Shown here one piece after another: positions 9,377 through 17,868 of a DNA stretch of 64,000 nucleotides. Location: the NCBI GenBank assembly GCA_020171895.1, contig JAIVAN010000003.1, positions 558,001 to 622,000 of the forward strand, read 5' to 3'. The notes beneath the pieces are model-generated. The model worked only from the letters and a program-made list of their open reading frames with translations, was not told where the DNA came from and did not search any database. This DNA comes from Bacillus timonensis. GTDB taxonomy: Bacteria > Bacillota > Bacilli > Bacillales > Bacillaceae_L. Each line of letters opens with the position of its first letter. The first letter of the stretch is position 1. A program made the translations under genes and the position numbers.

Positions 9377-9586
9377 ATGGGGGATATCTTGTTTTATATA
9401 GGAGCGTTTCTTTTCGTATGGATATTTGTATCTGTCCTAAATAAGAAATGGGGTAATAAAGACTATTCATCCGGTCATGATAGTTTAGATTTGGAAGATC
9501 GATTAGATGAAGATGATTTCGAAGATCATTTTTCTGAAGAAACGAGTGAAACAGAACCTACCGACTTAGATGATGATGATAAATAA
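9377..9586 (+). CDS. Small membrane protein with acidic tail
   Basis: 69 aa: one N-terminal transmembrane helix (about residues 4-22), a short basic stop (NKKWGNKD), then a very acidic cytoplasmic tail rich in Asp/Glu. ATG at 9377 has a GGGGG ribosome site about 12 nt upstream. No family recognised. Confidence 0.55.
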   Translation: MGDILFYIGAFLFVWIFVSVLNKKWGNKDYSSGHDSLDLEDRLDEDDFEDHFSEETSETEPTDLDDDDK

Positions 9587-9682
9587 AATCCACTAATTTG
9601 TTTACCTTTAACTATGACTGAAACATTAACTTAACTAACCAAAAGCATGCCATTTTGCTTTTGAATATATGGTTTTGTAAAG

Positions 9683-9712
9683 AAAACGTCCAGCTAAAAT
9701 ACTGGACGTTTT
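9683..9712. terminator. Bidirectional terminator between 9586 and pullulanase
   Basis: AAAACGTCCAG / CTGGACGTTTT around an 8-nt loop; both flanks give U-tracts, so it can serve the convergent genes on each side. Confidence 0.8.
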
Positions 9713-9716
9713 ACTA

Positions 9717-12710
9717 TTAATTTAAGATTGTTTTCATACGTCTTCTACTAATAAAGAAAGAACCACCACTTAGAAAAACTACAATTAACAGTCCTACTAA
9801 ATAAATATACATCTGACTATTGCCTCTCTGAATGAGCACATATGAACTTAGAGGTTTTACTTTTACCATATTACCCTCAATCACTTCAATTGGCTCTACT
9901 CCTGCTTTCTCTCCGTTTACAACTAAATCCCATTTTCCTTGGGATGGAAGTGTAACAGAAATTGCTTCTTTATTAGCATTGTGAATGACTACTATTTCTT
10001 CTTTCTGTTTTTCATGTGACTGTATATGATACGCAACAGAATCACCCTTTGAATCTATAAATGATAAGTTTGTACGAATATCATCTGCAGTCGTCATTCG
10101 AAAACCAGAATAGGTTTTTCGTAATTTTATTAATCCTTTCATATATTCAACTTCGTCATTAAATTCATAACGACGGTTCCAGTCAAGTTGATTCACCGCA
10201 TCCGGAGACTTGTAGCTATTATGATCTCCCCCTTTTGTTCGCATGAATTCCTGACCAGCATGTATAAATGGCAAACCTTGCGAAGTTAATACAATCGAGG
10301 AAGCGAGCTTATGCATTTGTATTAACTCTTCGTTTGTTGAATGAGGGTTTGTTGCTAAAAGCTTATCCCATAACGTTAAATTATCATGTGCTTCAACATA
10401 AGTAACTACTTGTTCTGGATCTCGATATGTTGCAATAGTATCATCAAGGTCAATTCCCGCTTTTATTCCCTCTCGAATCGAACCTACCATGGCATCTTTT
10501 CCGTTAACAAAACCATTATCGACCGCGTCGAACACACTTCCCTTCAATGAATCTCTTATATGATCGTTAAAGTGTGCAATGCCTTCCATGTCTTCAGCAT
10601 TCTTTTGATTTGCTTTTTTGACAGAATCAAGTGGAGTATTTAAATCCCACCCTTCTCCTATGATAATAATAGATTCATCAATTTCATCAAGTGCACTTCT
10701 AACCTTGTTCATCGTTTCTGTATCATGTATACCCATAAGATCAAATCGGAAACCATCAATGTTATATTCCGTAGCCCAATACTTTACAGAATCAACAATG
10801 AATTTTTGCATCATTTTTCTCTCAGATGCTGTGTCATTACCAACACCTGTACCGTTTGCTAATTGACCATTTGACGTATAACGAAAATAATATCCAGGTA
10901 CTAATTTGTCAAAGCTAGATTCATTTACTGAAAATACATGGTTGTAAACAACATCCATTACCATTCGTAAATCATGATCGTGTAAAGTTTGAATCATTTG
11001 TTTAAGTTCCGTAATCCTTGTAGTTGGTTCGTATGGATCTGTTGAATATGACCCTTCAGGAACATTATAATTTTTAGGATCATAACCCCAATTAAATTGC
11101 GGAGTATTTAGTTTTGTTTCATCCACCGTTCGATAATCATAGATTGGAATAAATTGAACGTGTGTCACACCAAGGTCTTTTATATGATTTAAGCCCGTCT
11201 TTACACCGCTAGGCCCGGTTGTATTTTCTTCTATTACACCTAGGAACTTTCCTTTATTCTTAATACCACTTTCTGGATGTATTGATAGATCACGAACATG
11301 CAATTCGTAGATAATGGCGTCTTCTGGTTGATCCATCTTAGGTTTTTGTGTTCCGTTCCAATTCTCTGGATTCGTTGTTGAAAGATCCACTACAACACCT
11401 TTATCTCCGTTTACGGTAACTGCGCGAACATAAGGATCTACCGCTTCTCTCCATTCATCGCCAATCTTTACTTTGTATGTGTAAATTAATCCTTCCTGAT
11501 TTCCAGGCAAGGTTAACTTCCACGTACCATTCTCTGCCTTTTCCATCTGCAATTCTTTACCTTTTGAATCGTCCCATGAACGATAAGTAACTAAATTTGC
11601 TTCGGTAGCAGTTGGTGCCCAAACACGGAAAGAAGTTTGTTTTTGGGAGTAGATATTACCTAAATCATCTCCTTCATAAAAAAACAATTTATCAAACTCA
11701 TCAGTTCGAACAATATCACCTAATCTAGCTTTCATTTTCCCATAGCCTTCTACGGAAATGGTATAAACCTGCGATAAGTCTAATGAATCATTTGTAATAA
11801 TTCTTACTTTATTTGTAAGGTCACCTTCAATATATGAAACAATGGTTTTTATATCTACCTTTGGAGATACAGTAATCTTTGTATTTTCAAGTTCAAATGG
11901 TGAGTTTGTTTCTACCGTAAAGAAATTAAATGCGTCTATTCTTGCATCCAAAATTTTTGGATCTAAATCTACTTCATTACCGTTATCAAAAAGCTTTTCT
12001 TGTCCTTGTACAATCCAAACTTCTGCTGTTCCATCTGGATTTATTTTGGAAATAAAACGATCACCGAATTCTTTTTCAGCCCAATCGTTTCCTTCCTCAC
12101 TTCTTCTAACAATTAATCCGACTTTTTTTATATCTTCACTTGAAATAGTTGTAGTAACACTTTTTCCAAATTCATCTTCCCCACTAAATTCAACGGCTTT
12201 ACCTTCACCACCATCTGGCCACATCCAAAGATTCCAACCTTCATAGTTCTGATCGAAGCGATGATAGTGAACAGTTACCTTGACCTCTTTGTGAGAAATT
12301 GCCTCTTCCCCTTTAGAAGATGTAGGCAATGATTCGTATGTTGTTTCATCACCTGAAATAACCCATGCCTCTGCTTTTCCATCAACAACAGGAATAAATC
12401 GGTCAGCTTCACCATCTTTTTCCCAATCATCTGTTCTTACGATAAAACCAACTGATGAAAGATCTCCGTCCAGTTCTATTTCTGCTACTTTTCCAAATTC
12501 ATCTTCCCCAGTAAATTCATAGACTTTACCTTCTCCACCTTCTGGCCAAATCCAAAGGTTCCAATCCTTTCTATTTTCATCCGCTTCTTTGTAATGGATG
12601 ACTACTTTCGTTTTCGTTTGTGCAAACGTTTCCGCAAAGGGTTGAAAAAAAACAGATACTAACATTGAAAAAATTAATAGTCCAGACAATAGCTGTTTAC
12701 TTTTACTCAT
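9717..12710 (-). CDS. Membrane-anchored type I pullulanase (GH13)
   Basis: 997 aa extracellular debranching enzyme cleaving alpha-1,6 bonds of pullulan and starch. Order: signal peptide (1-30); two pullulanase-associated starch-binding repeats (about 35-130 and 143-240, each with a WNLW-[IM]-WP-[ED]-GGEGK motif); N-terminal CBM48-like domain; GH13 barrel with region I DVVYNHVF, region II GFRFDLMGIH (nucleophile Asp), region III IIIGEGWD (acid Glu), region IV VEAHDNLT, and the pullulanase signature FNWGYDP (usually YNWGYDP); C-terminal beta domain; a single helix near residues 965-987 followed by RRR, i.e. a membrane anchor without an LPXTG motif. A cre site overlaps the promoter. ATG at 12710 follows ATAGGAG. 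Confidence 0.93.
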   Translation of the reverse strand: MSKSKQLLSGLLIFSMLVSVFFQPFAETFAQTKTKVVIHYKEADENRKDWNLWIWPEGGEGKVYEFTGEDEFGKVAEIELDGDLSSVGFIVRTDDWEKDGEADRFIPVVDGKAEAWVISGDETTYESLPTSSKGEEAISHKEVKVTVHYHRFDQNYEGWNLWMWPDGGEGKAVEFSGEDEFGKSVTTTISSEDIKKVGLIVRRSEEGNDWAEKEFGDRFISKINPDGTAEVWIVQGQEKLFDNGNEVDLDPKILDARIDAFNFFTVETNSPFELENTKITVSPKVDIKTIVSYIEGDLTNKVRIITNDSLDLSQVYTISVEGYGKMKARLGDIVRTDEFDKLFFYEGDDLGNIYSQKQTSFRVWAPTATEANLVTYRSWDDSKGKELQMEKAENGTWKLTLPGNQEGLIYTYKVKIGDEWREAVDPYVRAVTVNGDKGVVVDLSTTNPENWNGTQKPKMDQPEDAIIYELHVRDLSIHPESGIKNKGKFLGVIEENTTGPSGVKTGLNHIKDLGVTHVQFIPIYDYRTVDETKLNTPQFNWGYDPKNYNVPEGSYSTDPYEPTTRITELKQMIQTLHDHDLRMVMDVVYNHVFSVNESSFDKLVPGYYFRYTSNGQLANGTGVGNDTASERKMMQKFIVDSVKYWATEYNIDGFRFDLMGIHDTETMNKVRSALDEIDESIIIIGEGWDLNTPLDSVKKANQKNAEDMEGIAHFNDHIRDSLKGSVFDAVDNGFVNGKDAMVGSIREGIKAGIDLDDTIATYRDPEQVVTYVEAHDNLTLWDKLLATNPHSTNEELIQMHKLASSIVLTSQGLPFIHAGQEFMRTKGGDHNSYKSPDAVNQLDWNRRYEFNDEVEYMKGLIKLRKTYSGFRMTTADDIRTNLSFIDSKGDSVAYHIQSHEKQKEEIVVIHNANKEAISVTLPSQGKWDLVVNGEKAGVEPIEVIEGNMVKVKPLSSYVLIQRGNSQMYIYLVGLLIVVFLSGGSFFISRRRMKTILN

Positions 12711-12743
12711 ACAATTACTCCTATCACATTTAATATTAGTCTT

Positions 12744-12781
12744 ATTATACTAGAAGATTTTATACAATGTAACCGTTTCCG
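12744..12781 (-). promoter_or_regulatory. Pullulanase promoter with overlapping cre (CcpA) site
   Basis: On the minus strand TATAAT lies at 12749-12744, 34-39 nt upstream of the pullulanase start. At 12767-12781 the plus-strand sequence ATGTAACCGTTTCCG fits the cre consensus WTGNAANCGNWNNCW at every position except the last. It covers the -35 region, so CcpA binding would repress in preferred sugars. The -35 itself is weak. Confidence 0.6.
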
Positions 12782-12796
12782 CTCTTTTTAAAAAGT

Positions 12797-12830
12797 AAAA
12801 ATAGCCACATGTCAGTTTGTAGCTATTTTT
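12797..12830 (-). terminator. Terminator of the GGDEF-EAL gene
   Basis: AAAATAGCCACA / TGTAGCTATTTT (one mismatch) around a 9-nt loop, with flanking A/T runs. Confidence 0.65.
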
Positions 12831-12838
12831 ACTATGGT

Positions 12839-15370
12839 TTAAGATCGTTTAGCTATAAAATTCGTAAAGTCACTAACAGACAAAGGTTTACTAAATAAAT
12901 ATCCCTGCATCATAAAGCAATTGTTGTTTAATAAATACTCTTTTTGATATGGCTCCTCTACACCTTCTGCAATTACATCAAGCTTCAAGCTTTTTGCGAG
13001 GTTTATAATTGCATTCGGAATTTCAGTATGCTCATGTCGACTTGAAATATCTCGAATAAATGATTGATCTATTTTTAAACAATCGATTGGAAAACTCTTT
13101 AAATAGTTTAATGAAGAGTAGCCTGTACCAAAATCATCAATTGAAATATATACCCCATACTCTTTTAACTCTCTTAAAGCACTGATTGTTTCCTCAGTAT
13201 TATAAAGTAAAATACTCTCTGTTATTTCAATCTCAAAAAACTTTGGTAATAATTCTGTATCCTTTAATATCTCTTTAACTCTTTTGACCATATTCTTAGG
13301 GTCTTGGAACTGTTTAGCTGAAAAATTCACAGCAATTGAAAAGGATTCATTCGTCATTTCATTCCAATTTTTCATCTGGAGACAGGCTTTTCTCGTTACC
13401 AAGTCCCAAAGTGGTTGAATTAGTCCTGTTTCCTCTGCCATTGGAATAAATTCAGCTGGGGAGACAAACCCAAGAACTTCATCATTCCATCTTACAAGTG
13501 CTTCAGCACCAATTATCTTCTTTGTGTGTACATTCATTTTCGGTTGATAATAAACTTCAATACTCTCTTTTTTTATAGCTCTCCTAAGAAGTGCTTCCAT
13601 TTGAGGTCTTTTCTTATTTTTCATACTAAGAGCATCTGTATAAAGGTAGACTTTATTGCCACCTTCGTTTTTCGCAGCATACATAGCCATATCTGCACAA
13701 GCAATTAAGGAGTCCATTTCGGTCGTATGTTCTGGATACAAACTTACCCCACAGCTAGCACCTACATATAATTCTAATTCTTGAATTGTAAAAACTTTCC
13801 TTAAGTTAGCAACAACTCTACGGGCAATTTCAAGAGACTCATCTTTTGAAACATGATCTAAAAGAATAATAAATTCATCTCCGCCTTGGCGTGCAACGAC
13901 CGAATTTTCTTTTGGTAATGTTTGTTGAATACGACTCGCAATCAGCTTAATTAATTCATCACCTTTGATATGTCCAAGTGAATCATTTATATGTTTAAAC
14001 CGGTCAATATCAATAAATAATACCGCTACAAATTCACCTAATCTTTTAGGATAGGTCATCATCTCTGTTAATTTCTCTTGAATAAATCTTCTATTTGGCA
14101 ATGAAGTAAGTGGATCATGATATGCCTGATATTCAATTACCTCTTGACTTTTTCTAAGGTCATCCATATATGTTTGTAAATTATGAGATAACGCATTCAC
14201 GTTATTTGTGAGAACACCGAGTTCATCTCTTCGATTTAGAGTTAATCTATTGCCAAATTTACCTCTCGCAATTTCATTTACGTGTTCGACTATTAAGCTT
14301 ATTGGTTTCGTAATAGAATGAGAGAAAATCAAACTAGTTCCAAGAACTATCAGCATAATAACGATTGAAAGAATAATGTGTTCAGTTTGTTCTTTTTGCA
14401 GTTGTTTTTGAAAGAGGCCATAATCATATGACAACCCTATAACAAATGGCTCTGCATTCGTATTAAGAACAGGCACAAAAGTTTTTCTAACAAGTTTACC
14501 GTTTATCTTTTCTATATAATGTTGTTTTTCACCAGTCGTAATGGCTTTTTGTATATGCTTAGCGTCCACATTTTCATTAGAATAATAATAATCTCCATAC
14601 CAAATAGGTTTATCAGATAATCGAATAAAACTATTTCCATTTAAATGAATTAATTCTTTTTCTTGTCCGAAATTTTTAGGATTAAATACGCTTAATTCTA
14701 ATACACCCTCAAGATTATTTTGAAAGCGATTAATTACTTTCCCTGGACCAAATCTTTGTTCATATTCAAGGACTTTGTCGTCGCGAAAATAAGGGTCTAT
14801 AATATAATTTGTAGAACCATCATAATAATAACCCCATTTATCAATATGATTTGGGTTGCTCGATGCAACCTCAATTGGACCAGACCAATAATGCGCTAAT
14901 GTCAATCCTTGATCTACTGAAACAGGACGAAGTTCAAATAATTCCTGCATTGCCGTGTACCAATAACCCCACTCTTTTGTTGACATATCAATTTCGTGGT
15001 GGTCTGAAGATCTAACACCAATTATATCATCCTCAGTTTTAGCTAAAAGAGTAATATGCGATACCATTAATTGCTGCGATAGAGCAATTAATTGTTCATT
15101 CGTAACGTCCTCGTAATTTGGAGGCAGAGATTTCTGAATCGCAATAGAAGCTGTACGTAATTCTTTTGCTAAAATATCCTCTACATATAATGCGCCCTCT
15201 TTAGCGTTTTCAACTTGATGGCTTAATTCTTCTGTAATCAGTGCCATTTCTCTCTCATTAAAATCTACAAGTTTTTGCTTTGTTCTTATATAATGAAGTG
15301 AATTATTTGAAATTAGAATTGCAAGTACTATTAATGAAAAAAGTAAAGGTAATTTCTTTTTAATTGACAT
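12839..15370 (-). CDS. Membrane sensor with HAMP, GGDEF and EAL domains (c-di-GMP turnover)
   Basis: 843 aa. Helix 1 (about 8-27), a large extracytoplasmic sensor domain (about 30-330), helix 2 (about 335-353), a HAMP linker (SITKPISLIVEHVNEIARG), a GGDEF domain (intact RQGGDEFIILL) and an EAL domain (EALVRWN, EITESILL, DDFGTGYSSL, LKIDQSF, AEGVEE). Catalytic residues of both domains appear intact, so it may both make and hydrolyse c-di-GMP. The allosteric RxxD I-site before GGDEF is not present (the position reads KENS). Long sensor and single gene suggest control by an external signal. Confidence 0.9.
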   Translation of the reverse strand: MSIKKKLPLLFSLIVLAILISNNSLHYIRTKQKLVDFNEREMALITEELSHQVENAKEGALYVEDILAKELRTASIAIQKSLPPNYEDVTNEQLIALSQQLMVSHITLLAKTEDDIIGVRSSDHHEIDMSTKEWGYWYTAMQELFELRPVSVDQGLTLAHYWSGPIEVASSNPNHIDKWGYYYDGSTNYIIDPYFRDDKVLEYEQRFGPGKVINRFQNNLEGVLELSVFNPKNFGQEKELIHLNGNSFIRLSDKPIWYGDYYYSNENVDAKHIQKAITTGEKQHYIEKINGKLVRKTFVPVLNTNAEPFVIGLSYDYGLFQKQLQKEQTEHIILSIVIMLIVLGTSLIFSHSITKPISLIVEHVNEIARGKFGNRLTLNRRDELGVLTNNVNALSHNLQTYMDDLRKSQEVIEYQAYHDPLTSLPNRRFIQEKLTEMMTYPKRLGEFVAVLFIDIDRFKHINDSLGHIKGDELIKLIASRIQQTLPKENSVVARQGGDEFIILLDHVSKDESLEIARRVVANLRKVFTIQELELYVGASCGVSLYPEHTTEMDSLIACADMAMYAAKNEGGNKVYLYTDALSMKNKKRPQMEALLRRAIKKESIEVYYQPKMNVHTKKIIGAEALVRWNDEVLGFVSPAEFIPMAEETGLIQPLWDLVTRKACLQMKNWNEMTNESFSIAVNFSAKQFQDPKNMVKRVKEILKDTELLPKFFEIEITESILLYNTEETISALRELKEYGVYISIDDFGTGYSSLNYLKSFPIDCLKIDQSFIRDISSRHEHTEIPNAIINLAKSLKLDVIAEGVEEPYQKEYLLNNNCFMMQGYLFSKPLSVSDFTNFIAKRS

Positions 15371-15714
15371 TGATGCAATTTCCCCCGGTTGTCATTCATC
15401 TTTTAATTCATACTAATGAATTATACCATAGCGATATCTTTGAATTAATACAATAATTATTGTTAAAACTTTCTGAACAGACTACCCTGAAAATACGACG
15501 CTATATAAGGTGTGTTGCCCTTCGTTGCAGGACTCTCGCTTTCCGCGGGGCTCTTCTTGAGCGTCCTCGGCATTTGCTGTGGGAACTGGTGCCCGACAAA
15601 TCTTTTTCTAGAGTCTAAGTCCTTCCACTACGGTTAACACGAATTCCCTAGGCTATGTGGTATTTATAAAAGTAAATTCTTTTCATTTTCTAGTAGGTTT
15701 GGTATGGTTTTGAA
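15371..15714. other. Intergenic region, mostly an interspersed repeat
   Basis: Upstream region of the divergent GGDEF-EAL gene and the plus-strand reductase gene. Holds the degenerate class 1 repeat at 15481-15650 (separate entry); no gene seen. Confidence 0.6.
15481..15650. repeat. Interspersed structured repeat, class 1, degenerate copy
   Basis: Starts with the left marker CTACCCTGAAAATAC, has the core CGCTTTCCGCGGGG, and ends with TCCTTCCACTACGGTTAACAC, shared with copies at 53.2-53.6 and 55.6-55.8 kb. Left arm (GTGTTGCCC) and central part have diverged, so the outer and inner stems no longer pair well. Confidence 0.75.
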
Positions 15715-15732
15715 ATGGAAGGAAGTGTTTTT

Positions 15733-16539
15733 ATGAAAAAACAACGCATGCTCATAATTGGTGCCGGTAGAATGGCTGAAGCAATTATCGAAGGAGTGTT
15801 AGTAAGAGAATCAGATCAGTTTGAACTTATTGTTACAAATAGTGGTAACAAACAAAAGCTTAGAAAACTTTCCGATAAATTCAACATTCAAACTGAATTA
15901 GATTGGTATAAAATTGTCTCTAAAGTGGATGTTATATTAATTGCTGCACCACCTAATGTACATGAAGAATTATTGAAACAACTTTCCACTCTTATTTCTG
16001 ATCAACTTATCGTTACTATCGCAGCAGGCATAGATCCAACATATTTACAAGCGCGGTTACCTAAAGGCACTCCAGTATGTTGGATGATGCCAAACACTGC
16101 AGCTAAAGTACAAAAATCCATGACTACATATGTTTGTGGTGCGCATGTAACAGATAGTCATCGAGAGATTATTCATTGCATTTTAAATTCTATTGGAGAA
16201 AGTGAAGAGCTTTCAGAAGAAGAAGTGCATGATTTGACTGCAATTACTGGTAGCGCACCTGCATTTCTCTACACATTCGTTGAAGCCCTCGTTGAGTCAT
16301 CGAAAACATATGGAATAAAAGAAGAACAAGCGCGTAATTTAGTGATTAATATGGTGTCTGGCTCTGCAAAAATGCTACAAACCGAAGGAACACCAAGTGA
16401 ATTAAAAGATCAAGTGACTACTCCAGGTGGTTCAACTGCTGCAGGATTAGATATTTTAAGCCAACATCATTTTAAGGAAATCTTAAAAAAAGCTGTTGAA
16501 GCAACCAATGCCCATGCCCGCAAAAGTCATAATAAATAA
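15733..16539 (+). CDS. Pyrroline-5-carboxylate reductase family protein
   Basis: 268 aa. NADPH-dependent reduction of 1-pyrroline-5-carboxylate to proline. N-terminal Rossmann motif IIGAGRMAEAIIEG; C-terminal P5CR signature around TTPGGSTAAGLDIL and the helical dimerisation region (GSAPAFLYTFVEALVES). ATG at 15733, preceded by GGAAGGAAG with 7-nt spacing, is preferred over ATG at 15715, which lies before that ribosome site. Bacillus has several paralogues (ProI, ProG, ProH, ComER); this is nearest in appearance to ProI/ProH, but the exact one is not resolved. Single gene. Confidence 0.85.
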   Translation: MKKQRMLIIGAGRMAEAIIEGVLVRESDQFELIVTNSGNKQKLRKLSDKFNIQTELDWYKIVSKVDVILIAAPPNVHEELLKQLSTLISDQLIVTIAAGIDPTYLQARLPKGTPVCWMMPNTAAKVQKSMTTYVCGAHVTDSHREIIHCILNSIGESEELSEEEVHDLTAITGSAPAFLYTFVEALVESSKTYGIKEEQARNLVINMVSGSAKMLQTEGTPSELKDQVTTPGGSTAAGLDILSQHHFKEILKKAVEATNAHARKSHNK

Positions 16540-16619
16540 TAATTTCACCATTTCTTTCATTCACACTCATAAATATGTTTGATTCATGCACACTAAGAAA
16601 TATTATGAAATGAAAGGGT

Positions 16620-16883
16620 GTGTGTGAACTGGATACTATAGATCCAAAAGATGTTAAACCGGGTGATGAAGTGTATGTTATTTATAACAACCCACATGTA
16701 CCAACGGTATCTAATGTGAAGCAAGCAGAAATCGTCGCTCATCCGAAAGATCCCAATGCAGTTGCATTATTCTTGCATGAAACTTTTCATGTAATAGAGG
16801 ATGATGACGCTCTATTCTCTTCAGAAGCTGCCGCACAAGAAGCTTATACTAATTTCTATAGTAAATTACCTTATGAAGAATAG
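16620..16883 (+). CDS. SplA-like small regulator, without splB
   Basis: About 84-87 aa. The pattern PGDEVYVIYNNPH, ALFLHETFHVIEDDDALF, then an Ala/Glu-rich tail, matches my recollection of SplA, the TRAP-like repressor of the spore photoproduct lyase operon in B. subtilis. The usual partner splB is absent: the next gene is an unrelated esterase on the other strand. The start is unclear: GTG at 16620 is only 1 nt from the GAAAGGG ribosome site, whereas an in-frame CTG at 16629 has a 10-nt spacing. Confidence 0.65.
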   Translation: MCELDTIDPKDVKPGDEVYVIYNNPHVPTVSNVKQAEIVAHPKDPNAVALFLHETFHVIEDDDALFSSEAAAQEAYTNFYSKLPYEE

Positions 16884-16884
16884 T

Positions 16885-16920
16885 AAACAGCCAGGTGTAC
16901 CATAATTCACCTGGCTGTTT
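16885..16920. terminator. Bidirectional terminator
   Basis: AAACAGCCAGGTG / CACCTGGCTGTTT around a 10-nt loop, between the convergent SplA-like and esterase genes. Confidence 0.85.
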
Positions 16921-16924
16921 AAAA

Positions 16925-17695
16925 TTACTTATATAACCATCTAAACGCATCCGGAAACCTTTTTTTCCAAAATTTCTCGTTATGTACTCCGGTTGGATCT
17001 ATAAGAAGCTTTATTTCTTGTCTCTCTACTCCAGCTTCTTTTAATATTGAATACATCTCTCTATGTTCTTCTATCGTAGTTCGATTAAATTCATTATCAT
17101 CAGATTCACATTCTCCTGTATCTAAATAAAACTTTACTGATTTACCTAACTTATGCTGTTTTATATAGTTTACTAGAAGTTTGTCATCATGCCATAGTGC
17201 ATTTGAAAAACCCGCTACTTTCCCAAAAATTTCTTGATATTTCACTGCAGCATATATCGAAATATAGCCACCAAGAGAGCTACCCGCAATTCCAGTATGC
17301 TCACGATCTGGTTTTGTACGGTATTTCTTATCCATAAAAGGTTTCAATGTATGAACAATAAAATCTAAATACTGATTTCCTTTTCCTCCAAATTTATGCC
17401 TATCAATATACCAAGGATTATATTCATGAAGTCTTTCTTCTCCACCGTTATCAATACCTACAACAATTACCTCGTAATTTTCATCTATTGCTGACAAAGT
17501 ATCAATTGCTTCATCAACTTTCCAAGCGCCAGAATGTGATTCTTCATCGTAAAACAAATTTTGTCCATCATGCATATATAAAACAGGAAATTTCCTCTTG
17601 GTCTTCTCGTATGAGTTAGGTAAATATACCCAAACCCTTCTAGTTTTCTTTAACTGTGGAATATAAAAATGTTCAATTATCTGCACGCTTCCCAT
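16925..17695 (-). CDS. Alpha/beta hydrolase, putative esterase (IroE/Fes-like)
   Basis: About 256 aa, no signal peptide. Nucleophile elbow GIAGSSLGGY (G-x-S-x-G-G), an oxyanion region VLYMHDGQNLF, acid region DTGECESDDNEF, and a C-terminal His in GVHNEKFWKKRF. The family includes enterochelin esterases and esterase D-like enzymes; in Bacillus such proteins hydrolyse siderophore or other acyl esters. ATG at 17695, 9 nt after AAAGGAA, fits better than TTG at 17704, which abuts that site. Confidence 0.8.
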   Translation of the reverse strand: MGSVQIIEHFYIPQLKKTRRVWVYLPNSYEKTKRKFPVLYMHDGQNLFYDEESHSGAWKVDEAIDTLSAIDENYEVIVVGIDNGGEERLHEYNPWYIDRHKFGGKGNQYLDFIVHTLKPFMDKKYRTKPDREHTGIAGSSLGGYISIYAAVKYQEIFGKVAGFSNALWHDDKLLVNYIKQHKLGKSVKFYLDTGECESDDNEFNRTTIEEHREMYSILKEAGVERQEIKLLIDPTGVHNEKFWKKRFPDAFRWLYK

Positions 17696-17826
17696 AAGTT
17701 CCAATTCCTTTCCTAAAACACTTTATCTACTTATTTCTATAAATAATGATAAATACCTACTAGTGGAATAAATATAAAATCTTTCATTTATTCGGAAAAT
17801 TCATATAAAAAAATGAAAAAATGGTG

Positions 17827-17832
17827 TATAAT
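17827..17832 (+). promoter_or_regulatory. -10 element of pepF
   Basis: TATAAT, 37 nt upstream of the ATG at 17869. No clear -35 was seen. Its position inside the open frame upstream of that ATG supports the downstream start. Confidence 0.5.
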
Positions 17833-17868
17833 CTTTTAGGAATACGAAATAAAATGGGAGGTTATCTA

